From a virus, in IMG/VR virus record IMGVR_UViG_3300028653_000003, positions 1 to 41,526 of that record: a DNA stretch of 41,526 nt. The stretch is one strand, 5' to 3'. A program made the position numbers and the translations under genes. The notes below the pieces were generated by a model. The model ran no database searches, was not told the DNA's origin, and saw nothing but the letters and a program-made list of their open reading frames with translations. Position 1 is the first letter of the stretch; each line of letters starts with the position of its first letter. This document shows, piece by piece, positions 21,452 through 28,712 of this stretch.

Positions 21452-22794
21452 TGGAAATTATTGGCTCTGATAACCCGGTCATAATCAATACCGGATTTAT
21501 CCCGCGGAGAATTCAGTCAGAGCTGTATGCCAACATGCGCAGATTCAATGTGGTGGTCTGCCATAGGCGCTTCGGCAAAACCGTTTTCGCTGTAAATCAT
21601 CAGATCAATAAGATGCTGAGGTACACCCTCCCGGCACCTCGCGCGGCATATATCGCGCCAACATACGGGCAGGCAAAGCGTATCTCGTGGGACTACTATA
21701 AGCATTATACGTCAAAGATACCGGGGGCAGTCCCGCACGAGCAGGATCTCAGGGTTGATTACACGCACAATGCTGGGAGGCAGATGCTTCTCTCGGCCGA
21801 AAACTATGTGAGTGTCAAGGGCATCTACCTCGATGATGCCGTGCTTGACGAGTACGCCGAGATGCACCCATCTGCATGGTCTGAAGCTGTGCGCCCGACC
21901 CTGAGTGATCGACGTGGTGGCGCTACATTCATTGGGACACCGAAGGGGATGAATAACTTTCAAACTCTTTATAGGTATGCCACGGAGTCTGGAGACCCAG
22001 AGTGGTATGGGTGTATGTATCGCGCGAGCGAGACCGGGCTAATAGCCGGGGCAGAGCTTGAGTCCGCTCGCCGCAGCATGAGTGAGGAAGAATATGAACA
22101 GGAATATGAGTGCTCTTTCTCCGCAGGACTGGTGGGTGCGTATTTTGCTAGGGAGATGGCTAAGGCCAATTGCGGGGGACGTATCGGAAAGTTTCCGTAT
22201 GATTCTAACTACGCTGTGGACACCTACTGGGACCTCGGAATCAATGACATGACCGCGGTGTGGTTTGTCCAGTCAAAACGTGGGCAGCACGTAGCGATTG
22301 ATTATTACGAGATCTCGGGAGCGTCGATCCCGGAGGTCCTAGCCGACATCAAGAAGAAACCATACTCTCTTGGATATTTTGTGTTCCCACACGATGTGGT
22401 GGCGAGGGATTTCTCCACGGGTAAAACCCAGCAACAGATATTCGCTCAACATGGTGCCAGGCCATCGCGGGTGATACCTAGGGTGGGGACTAAGCGCGAG
22501 GGCATCAATGCTGCTCGGATGATTATCCCTCTGACTAGTTTCGACAAGGAGAAGTGCAAGCGTGGGATCGAGTGCTTACAAAATTACCAGAGGAAATGGG
22601 ACGACAAGAACAAAGTATTCCAGGAAGCGCCGCTGCACAATTGGGCGTCCAATGGGGCTGACGCATTCCAGCAATTTGCTTTGGGACAGCGCGGAGAGTC
22701 TAAAAATAGTGACTTCCGAGAAAATCCAGACTACAATCATGGGCAGACACGTGCCATGACGGATTATAATGTTTTTGATCGGGGGCAGCGATAA
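21451..22794 (+). CDS. terL: Terminase large subunit (447 aa)
   Basis: This is the DNA packaging motor. Walker A is CHRRFGKT (37-44), Walker B is AVLDEYAEM (D133, E134), and a coupling-type motif is IGTPKG (161-166). The C-terminal RNase H-like nuclease has WDLGIND (D261), FPHDVVARD (312-320) and a final NGADAFQQF. Length is normal for a podovirus enzyme. It overlaps the genes on both sides by one base (TGATG, TAATG). Confidence 0.95.
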   Translation: MEIIGSDNPVIINTGFIPRRIQSELYANMRRFNVVVCHRRFGKTVFAVNHQINKMLRYTLPAPRAAYIAPTYGQAKRISWDYYKHYTSKIPGAVPHEQDLRVDYTHNAGRQMLLSAENYVSVKGIYLDDAVLDEYAEMHPSAWSEAVRPTLSDRRGGATFIGTPKGMNNFQTLYRYATESGDPEWYGCMYRASETGLIAGAELESARRSMSEEEYEQEYECSFSAGLVGAYFAREMAKANCGGRIGKFPYDSNYAVDTYWDLGINDMTAVWFVQSKRGQHVAIDYYEISGASIPEVLADIKKKPYSLGYFVFPHDVVARDFSTGKTQQQIFAQHGARPSRVIPRVGTKREGINAARMIIPLTSFDKEKCKRGIECLQNYQRKWDDKNKVFQEAPLHNWASNGADAFQQFALGQRGESKNSDFRENPDYNHGQTRAMTDYNVFDRGQR

Positions 22795-23294
22795 TGGGTG
22801 GGGTTGGGGCAGAGGGCGGAACCGCAAGCAGGTCTGGCAACTATGAGCAGAGGTTTGTCGGGGAAAACCCGCTTAACTTGCCCACATATGCTGGAGATAC
22901 GTCCCAGCTCGGAAGTTTTATAAAGACAGGGGAAGGCAAACAGTACGCGGGACTTTATCGAGAGGGTGATGTCTATCGGACAACCACGGGAGCAATATAT
23001 CGAAAAAACATGGCCACAGGACAGTATGATCCTGGTGAAGCAAACGATGTCTCCAAGATGCTCCAAGCGTACACCGCATGGACTGCTGGCAACGCCGCGA
23101 CCCAAAATAACTGGCAGAATTATGCGAATGCTGTAAAGGGCCAGGGAGAACAGGCTACAGTATTGGGTGGCCCGGCCGAGAGCCAAAGACAAGTTTTGCT
23201 TGGGGAGATGGCTAAACAAACTGCTCCAACATCGGGGCTTGGCAAGATGGGCACTATGCCCGATGGGTCGAAAAAGAAGCTGGGGTCTATCTAA
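22794..23294 (+). CDS. Hypothetical protein between terminase and portal (166 aa)
   Basis: Gly/Ala/Gln-rich protein with no recognised family. It contains YREGDVYRTTTGAIYRKN and AYTAWTAGNAATQNNWQNYA, and ends with a basic SKKKLGS. One-base overlaps on both sides (TAATG) place it firmly in the head operon. A minor head or packaging-related protein is inferred from position only. Confidence 0.6.
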   Translation: MGGVGAEGGTASRSGNYEQRFVGENPLNLPTYAGDTSQLGSFIKTGEGKQYAGLYREGDVYRTTTGAIYRKNMATGQYDPGEANDVSKMLQAYTAWTAGNAATQNNWQNYANAVKGQGEQATVLGGPAESQRQVLLGEMAKQTAPTSGLGKMGTMPDGSKKKLGSI

Positions 23295-25036
23295 TGAGCA
23301 TCGACGCAACCTCATATGGCCTGAATCCCGGCGTTACTACCGACACATTTACTGATGTGATGACTTCTGGCGATCAGACCCAGGAAAAGAGGGATGAGGC
23401 GCAACGATTATTCTCGCGCTGGGCGCAGATGGATACTGCGGCCATCAACTGGAAATTGCACTGGCAGAGAGTTTACGAGTTTATAGTCCCGAGAAAAGAA
23501 GATGTTATTGCAGTCCGAATGCCTGGCGATGATCGAGAAAGCGATATCTACGACACTACACCAGTGCTGGCTAATGAACAGTTAGCCGCAGCTCTTCACT
23601 CGATGTTGACAAATCCAGAGCTTAGGTTCTTTGAACTTTTGTTCGGAGACCCAAACATAGACGTGCTTCCACAGGTTAAGCAGTGGTGTGAGACTTGCGC
23701 AGATAGCATGTACCAAGTTCTGAATACATCTAACTTCCAGACCGAAATTCACGAGGCGTACATTGACCTCGGGGCCGCTGGTACCGCTTGCCTCTACATG
23801 GAGGAAAACCCAGAATTTGTCATTCACTTCTCGACCAGAGCGCTAAAGGAAATTCGTCTGGACGAGAATTACCTTGGACAGGTAGACACTGTCGCGCGCA
23901 TGTTCAAGTTGCGCCCCCATCAGATTCTTCAGAAGTTTCCAAACCTGAAAGAGGACTTCTTAAATTCTGCTCTTCAAACCAACGCGGATAAGAATGCCAC
24001 GGACCAGATTCAGATTTTGCATATAATAGAGCCGGTGGCTGCTGTCAGGGATAAGGCTCACGCGGAAAAGGTCAAAGCCAAGGGGCATAAATTCTCGTCG
24101 AGCTATATGCTCTACGACAAGAAGACCATCATATCGCAAGAGAGTTATCTTGAGTTCCCATGCTGCACGCCTCGTTGGTCAAAGACCACGGGCGAACTCT
24201 ATGGCCGTGGACCAGGATTTCAGATGTTGCCAGACATCATGATGCTAAATGCAATGATGCTGACCGTGATCCAGGGCGCCCAGAAAACGGTAGATCCTCC
24301 CTTAATGGTTGAGGATGATGCCGTGATCGGACAGGTCAGGCTAACCCCCGCGGGACTTACCATTATACGTGCGGGGTCTCAACCACCTAAGCCACTCATT
24401 ACGGATGCCCGTATCGATTTTGGGCAGAAGATGCTCGAGGATGTTCGCAAGAGAATTCGACAGGGGTTTTACGTTGACCAGTTGAAGTTACCCCAGGAGT
24501 CTCCTCAGAGGACCGCTGAGGAAGTTCGCGCGCTCATTGAAGAGCAGATGCGCCTCATGGGTCCGGTACTCGGGCGGCAGCACTTTGAACTTCTCAGACC
24601 CTTGGTGGCCACGCTATTTGCGATCATGGATCGTAGGAATATGTTCCCACCTCGGCCCCCACAAATTGTGGGCAGGAAATTCATAGCTCGGTACTCGTCA
24701 CTCTTAGCGCGCGCACAGCGTATGCAGGAGATGCAGAATATCCAGCGCGCGATCGTGACACTCCAGCCGATAGCCCAGATGCGTCCGGACATCATGGATA
24801 ACGTAAAACTGGACGAGTTGACCAAGGAAGTTTTAACTGGGTATGGCGTGCCCGAAAGGCTGATGCCGACAGACCAAGAATTACGCCGGATACGCCAGGC
24901 CCAGAAACAAATGGCTGCGGATGCCAAGGCCAAGGCAGACCAGCAACATCAGAGCGAGGTAGCCAAGAATATGGCACCGATGGTCCAGCAGATGGGTAAC
25001 GCTCAACAACAGCCAACGATGGGAGGACAACAGTAG
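23294..25036 (+). CDS. Portal (head-tail connector) protein (580 aa)
   Basis: Residues 30-110 show the connector pattern of T7 gp8-like portals: RDEAQRLFSRWAQMD, WQRVYEFIVPRK, then DIYDTTPVLANEQLAAALHSMLTNP. Central sequences (GTACLYMEE, STRALKEIRLDE) and a C-terminal helical, Gln-rich tail also match. The portal forms the dodecameric ring through which DNA is packaged and ejected. Position after the terminase and before the scaffold is standard. Confidence 0.92.
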   Translation: MSIDATSYGLNPGVTTDTFTDVMTSGDQTQEKRDEAQRLFSRWAQMDTAAINWKLHWQRVYEFIVPRKEDVIAVRMPGDDRESDIYDTTPVLANEQLAAALHSMLTNPELRFFELLFGDPNIDVLPQVKQWCETCADSMYQVLNTSNFQTEIHEAYIDLGAAGTACLYMEENPEFVIHFSTRALKEIRLDENYLGQVDTVARMFKLRPHQILQKFPNLKEDFLNSALQTNADKNATDQIQILHIIEPVAAVRDKAHAEKVKAKGHKFSSSYMLYDKKTIISQESYLEFPCCTPRWSKTTGELYGRGPGFQMLPDIMMLNAMMLTVIQGAQKTVDPPLMVEDDAVIGQVRLTPAGLTIIRAGSQPPKPLITDARIDFGQKMLEDVRKRIRQGFYVDQLKLPQESPQRTAEEVRALIEEQMRLMGPVLGRQHFELLRPLVATLFAIMDRRNMFPPRPPQIVGRKFIARYSSLLARAQRMQEMQNIQRAIVTLQPIAQMRPDIMDNVKLDELTKEVLTGYGVPERLMPTDQELRRIRQAQKQMAADAKAKADQQHQSEVAKNMAPMVQQMGNAQQQPTMGGQQ

Positions 25037-25037
25037 T

Positions 25038-25364
25038 ATGTCTCTTTATGACTATTTGGAGAGTCGTAGAAAACAAGCACATAATGCACAATCAGCTGAA
25101 GAGAGAAAGAAACTAGACGAGAAAAATCTTCAGATTCAACGCGACAAAGCTCTCGCATTCAAAAAATACTTCGGCAGTAAAGATGGGCAAGAGGTCATGC
25201 TTGATCTCATGAACCGCTTTCATGTGCTGAATGAGCTACCAGAAACGGATAGCATCATAGCTCTTTCGAGAGCCGAGGGGGCTAGAGATGTCGTAGTGTA
25301 TCTTTTGAAGCGGGCTAAAGTTTCGATGGATGATCTTGATAAAATTTTACGGGGTGAATTCTAA
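25038..25364 (+). CDS. Bbp19-like protein (108 aa)
   Basis: The core FKKYFGSKDGQEVMLDLMNRFH (split by a short linker from SRAEGARDVVVYLLKRAKVS) matches the Bbp19 family of Bordetella phage BPP-1 and relatives, a small protein kept between portal and scaffold. The first 35 residues form a charged helix. The exact role is not known. The stop overlaps the scaffold start (TAATG). Confidence 0.75.
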   Translation: MSLYDYLESRRKQAHNAQSAEERKKLDEKNLQIQRDKALAFKKYFGSKDGQEVMLDLMNRFHVLNELPETDSIIALSRAEGARDVVVYLLKRAKVSMDDLDKILRGEF

Positions 25365-26269
25365 TGGTACCAGGTTTAGGAGAGGGTGGGGCAAATGGCG
25401 GGAATGATGCAGGCACTGCGGTTGCAGGAAGTGGTGGCGCTGCTGCTGGCGCTGGGAGTGTTCCTCCTGCTAGTGATGGTGGGAACGCTGGTGGCGCTCC
25501 TCCCCTTGGCGGTCAAGCGGCGGAAAAGTCATGGCGAGACACGCTGCCCGACGACATCAAAAGTGATCCCACCCTGTCAAAGTACTCGGACGTAGGGAAC
25601 CTAGCAAAGGCGCATGTCGAACTTCAAAAGAAGTTTGGGCAGAAGGGTGTATTCAAACCTGCCGCGAATGCGAGTCCTGAGGAAGTGAAAGCATTTCGAG
25701 AGGCGCTTGGGATTCCGACGGACCCCACAAAGTATGACATGGGTAAGTTTGAAGGCGTAGAGGTTACTCCTGAGACACTTGCTTGGGCGCAGAAAATGGG
25801 CGCCGATCATGGGATTGAACCCTCGGCCATGAAGACGCTCATGACTGAGTACATGAAGGTTGAAAAGGGTAACGAGACCGCGCTCGAGAAAGCCGCCCAG
25901 GAAGACATGAAAGTGGCACTTGCCGAGCTTAAGACGGAGTGGGGCGACGCCTACGATGGGAATATCCAGAAGGCGAATTTCGCGGCCGAGAAGCTGGGCG
26001 GTAAGGAGTTTATCGCGCGCCTGGTGGAGTTCGGCGCGCATAATGATCCCCTGGTCTTGAAAGCTCTCGCAAATGCCGCTAAACTATACGGCGAGGATAC
26101 GCTTCGAGAGGGTGGCATCGGAGAAGGCCAGCAGAATCCGCAGGAACTGGATGCGGAGATATCGCGCGTACAGGGGCAGCTTTTAGGGATGAAATCGACG
26201 GACGGCGCATATCAGAGTGTTAAACTCAAGTATGAGTCCCTCTGGCGGCAGAAGACAAAAGGACGCTAA
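25364..26269 (+). CDS. Scaffolding protein (301 aa)
   Basis: The N-terminal 50 residues are Gly/Ala-rich and disordered. SWRDTLPDDIKSDPTLSKYSDVGNLAKAHVELQKKFG follows in two blocks, then ALGIPTDPTKYDM, and a largely helical, charged C-terminal half ends in basic residues. This is the usual make-up of podovirus scaffolds (T7 gp9-like), which guide capsid assembly and then leave. It is located directly before the capsid gene. Confidence 0.85.
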   Translation: MVPGLGEGGANGGNDAGTAVAGSGGAAAGAGSVPPASDGGNAGGAPPLGGQAAEKSWRDTLPDDIKSDPTLSKYSDVGNLAKAHVELQKKFGQKGVFKPAANASPEEVKAFREALGIPTDPTKYDMGKFEGVEVTPETLAWAQKMGADHGIEPSAMKTLMTEYMKVEKGNETALEKAAQEDMKVALAELKTEWGDAYDGNIQKANFAAEKLGGKEFIARLVEFGAHNDPLVLKALANAAKLYGEDTLREGGIGEGQQNPQELDAEISRVQGQLLGMKSTDGAYQSVKLKYESLWRQKTKGR

Positions 26270-26570
26270 GTGCCTATTCCCCGTTTTCTAGTGGGCGGGG
26301 TCTCCTTCTGGCGCACTGCCAGGGCAGAACAGTGCAGGGGCTGGGCAGGGTGTCCAGCCTCTTCTATTTTGGGGTTGACTAAAAAACTCACCCAAGGCAC
26401 CATAGTACTGCGGCCCAATTTTTCGTCAGGCGTGCAAGGCTCCTGGCGAGGGAGAGCCCGTAGATCGGACACCTCTCCTCTGGACACCCGTTCAGCCAAG
26501 CGTTGAACATCGTTACTCTGGGGCATAGCAAATAGCTTTCCCAGACTGACTAACAGAGGAGAAATTCACA
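26270..26570 (+). ncRNA. Structured leader / candidate ncRNA before major capsid gene
   Basis: A 301-base gap in an otherwise gapless operon. No convincing gene lies in it. Nested inverted repeats: GGGTGTCCAG (26348-26357) with CTGGACACCC (26480-26489), 10 bp perfect, enclose GGCTC (26438-26442) with GAGCC (26454-26458). Upstream, GCACTG (26313-26318) pairs with CAGTGC (26330-26335). The capsid ribosome site GAGGAG follows at about 26556. The region may control the high capsid output, stabilise its mRNA, or carry a promoter. No known RNA family was recognised. Confidence 0.5.
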
Positions 26571-27512
26571 ATGAATTTCAATATAGAACAGTGGCGCGTC
26601 CAAGCTTATACCGCGAACGTCTACCAACTCGCGCAGCAGCGCGCTTCACGTTTGGGACCCGTGGTCCGAACGGAAGTCTTCAAGGCAAAGACCGAATATT
26701 TCGATCGTATGGCGCTCGCGACTGCGCAGAAGAAAACTTCTCGCAATACCCCGACGCCAAATCTCGACATCACGTTGTCCCGCCGGGCGGTGACGACCTC
26801 GATGTACGAGTGGGCGACCCTCGTAGATCGTAAGGACAAGCTCCTTCAGATCCACGATCCCGAGAATCAGTTCGCGCAAGCGGCCTCGATGTCTCTGGGC
26901 CGTGCGATGGACGTTTCGATCATAAACGGTGCTCTCGGCACAGCGGCAACAGGTGAGTCAGGCTCGACCTCTACATCACTCCCGAATGCTCAGAAGTTGG
27001 CTTGCGTTTCTCAAGGCGCAATCAGCTCTCTGAATGTTTCGACTCTTCTGAAAGTAAAACAGAAGTTCGACGCTGCGGAAGCTGTCGGACCCCGTTACCT
27101 TGTCCACAACGCTGCCCAGCTGGTATCGTTGCTGCAACAGACTCAGGTAACATCCTCGGATTACAACACGGTTCGCGCGTTGGTTCGTGGCGAGATCGAC
27201 ACCTACCTGGGATTTAAGTTCATTCATACCGAACTTATTCTCCCGAGTTCGACCTACTCGAGTGCATTCACGGCAGATCCGGCCACTGGCCTGTATTCAG
27301 CCGCGAGTGGATATCTCGCTTTGGGTGGTTCGGAAAATTCCGCATTCGCCTTTGTGGGCGATGGCATCATCCTCGGCAAGAACGAGGAAGCCGTTGGCCG
27401 TATCGACGAGCGCCCTGATTTCTCATACGCCATGCAGGTCTATAACAGCATGGACTTCGGTTCGGTTCGTATGGAAGAAGTCAAGGTAGTGGAAATTATC
27501 TCGGCCGACTAA
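26571..27512 (+). CDS. Major capsid protein (313 aa)
   Basis: Length, position after the scaffold, and the pattern of HK97-fold podovirus capsids support the call: an N-terminal helix with RTEVFKAKTEYFDRM; TPNLDITLSRRAVTTSMYEWATLVDRKD in two parts (65-95); and a long beta-rich domain ending DFSYAMQVYNSMDFGSVRMEE. It resembles the BPP-1-type capsid group. Only one cysteine is present, in contrast to the exported structural-like proteins. The gene has a strong GAGGAG site and a structured 5' leader. Confidence 0.88.
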   Translation: MNFNIEQWRVQAYTANVYQLAQQRASRLGPVVRTEVFKAKTEYFDRMALATAQKKTSRNTPTPNLDITLSRRAVTTSMYEWATLVDRKDKLLQIHDPENQFAQAASMSLGRAMDVSIINGALGTAATGESGSTSTSLPNAQKLACVSQGAISSLNVSTLLKVKQKFDAAEAVGPRYLVHNAAQLVSLLQQTQVTSSDYNTVRALVRGEIDTYLGFKFIHTELILPSSTYSSAFTADPATGLYSAASGYLALGGSENSAFAFVGDGIILGKNEEAVGRIDERPDFSYAMQVYNSMDFGSVRMEEVKVVEIISAD

Positions 27513-27541
27513 TAGTCGAGAAGAAAGGAACTTGGTGAAAT

Positions 27542-28036
27542 ATGTCTACAGTTTATAAGGGCGTAAATTATGCCGAGACTCAAACGAGTCCTCCGACTCA
27601 GATTGAGGAAGGCCAGTACAATGCTATCGCGAAGCATATCCTCGATCAGTTCGTTATGACCGCGGACCTTGCCTCGGGAGATACGGTTCTGGTGGGCGGG
27701 CCGATCCCCGCCGGTGCGGTTCTATTGAATGCCGTGCTAACAGCACAGGCACTCGGTGGTTCAGCCGCCTTGAATTTCGGCTATCAAGCCGGAGTTTCTG
27801 GCCCGACTGGTTCGATTGCTGCAGAGGCCGCGGTAGCTACCGCGTTCTTCTCGGCTCTTCCGGTCAGTACCGCGACCGTAGCACTTGCGCATGGGAGCAC
27901 CTATGAAGGCGCTTTCTACACGCAGGTTCCGCTGACCTCTCAGGTTCAGCCGGTCATTACTTGTTCGGTTGCGTCGTCTGGCGCGACAGGAAAGTCGATC
28001 ATGGTCGACATTTCCTATACGAAAAGCGGTGGTTGA
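27542..28036 (+). CDS. Head decoration/minor capsid protein (164 aa)
   Basis: Beta-rich, low in charge, directly after the capsid gene and before a strong terminator. Segments such as GDTVLVGGPIPAGAVLLNAVL and AALNFGYQAG (about 50-82) match small head proteins next to capsid genes in related podoviruses. A cementing or decoration role is inferred. Confidence 0.7.
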   Translation: MSTVYKGVNYAETQTSPPTQIEEGQYNAIAKHILDQFVMTADLASGDTVLVGGPIPAGAVLLNAVLTAQALGGSAALNFGYQAGVSGPTGSIAAEAAVATAFFSALPVSTATVALAHGSTYEGAFYTQVPLTSQVQPVITCSVASSGATGKSIMVDISYTKSGG

Positions 28037-28038
28037 TT

Positions 28039-28076
28039 AAGTTGGGGGCCGGACTTAAAACTCCGGCCCCACTTTT
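28039..28076 (+). terminator. Intrinsic terminator after head genes
   Basis: GGGGCCGGA (28045-28053) pairs with TCCGGCCCC (28062-28070) around an 8-base A/T-rich loop. The stem extends by AAGT/ACTT across a 2-base bulge, and TTTT closes it. It lies between the head genes and the tail genes, so it probably lowers tail gene expression relative to capsid. Confidence 0.8.
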
Positions 28077-28088
28077 AAAGGTGGGTTG

Positions 28089-28712
28089 ATGGAAGCAAAT
28101 TTCTCGGATGTTAGTATTTGCAACAGCGCCCTCCTGAAAGTCGGAGCCGAGGAGATATCCTCTCTGTCCGACGACACCAGAGCATCCAATACCTGCCAGG
28201 CTCTTTATCCGATCCTTCGAGATGAAGTGATGCGCGCGGTTCCCTGGCGGTTCGCCCTTAGGCAGTCGATCTTTGCCACACCTTCTTTAACTCCTCCGCC
28301 CTTTGGCTACACGGCCGCGTATGATATCCCGAGTGATGTTTTGCGGGTCTGGAAAGTTGAAACGGGCCAGTGGACCGAGGTAGGAAACCAGATTCTTTGC
28401 GATAAAACCGACGGTATCAACGTACTCGCGATATTTCAGAATGTTGACCCCACGAGCTGGGATGCCCAGTTTGCCGAGGCGCTCGCCTGGCGTCTAGCAT
28501 CTCAAATTGCCCTTGCCCTTGTTCAATCAGTTCCATTGAAGCAGGACATGGACCGGGGTTATGAGAAATCTCTCGCGCTTGCGCGGAGTTCAAATGCCGT
28601 GATAGGTACACCCGAGAAACTAATCGCAGATTTATGGTCCGGTGCCCGCAAGTATGGCTACAACAAATTCTGGCCGATTTCCGCGGGGCCTGGTGAACCA
28701 TACGGGGCTTAG
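28089..28712 (+). CDS. Tail tubular protein A (gp11-like, 207 aa)
   Basis: The protein matches the T7 gp11-like adaptor: ICNSALLKVGAEEISSL, then CQALYPILRDEVMRAVPWRFALR, a variable middle, and FAEALAWRLASQIALAL. It forms the ring between portal and nozzle. ATG 28089 has AGGTGG well placed upstream; TTG 28086 is an alternative. The gene order before tail tubular B is standard. Confidence 0.9.
   Translation: MEANFSDVSICNSALLKVGAEEISSLSDDTRASNTCQALYPILRDEVMRAVPWRFALRQSIFATPSLTPPPFGYTAAYDIPSDVLRVWKVETGQWTEVGNQILCDKTDGINVLAIFQNVDPTSWDAQFAEALAWRLASQIALALVQSVPLKQDMDRGYEKSLALARSSNAVIGTPEKLIADLWSGARKYGYNKFWPISAGPGEPYGA

Noticed and set aside
26270-26506. GTG ORF (78 aa) in the capsid leader
   Set aside because: No ribosome site and no recognisable sequence pattern; the region is dominated by inverted repeats. 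The minus-strand ORF 26266-26526 is rejected for the same reason.
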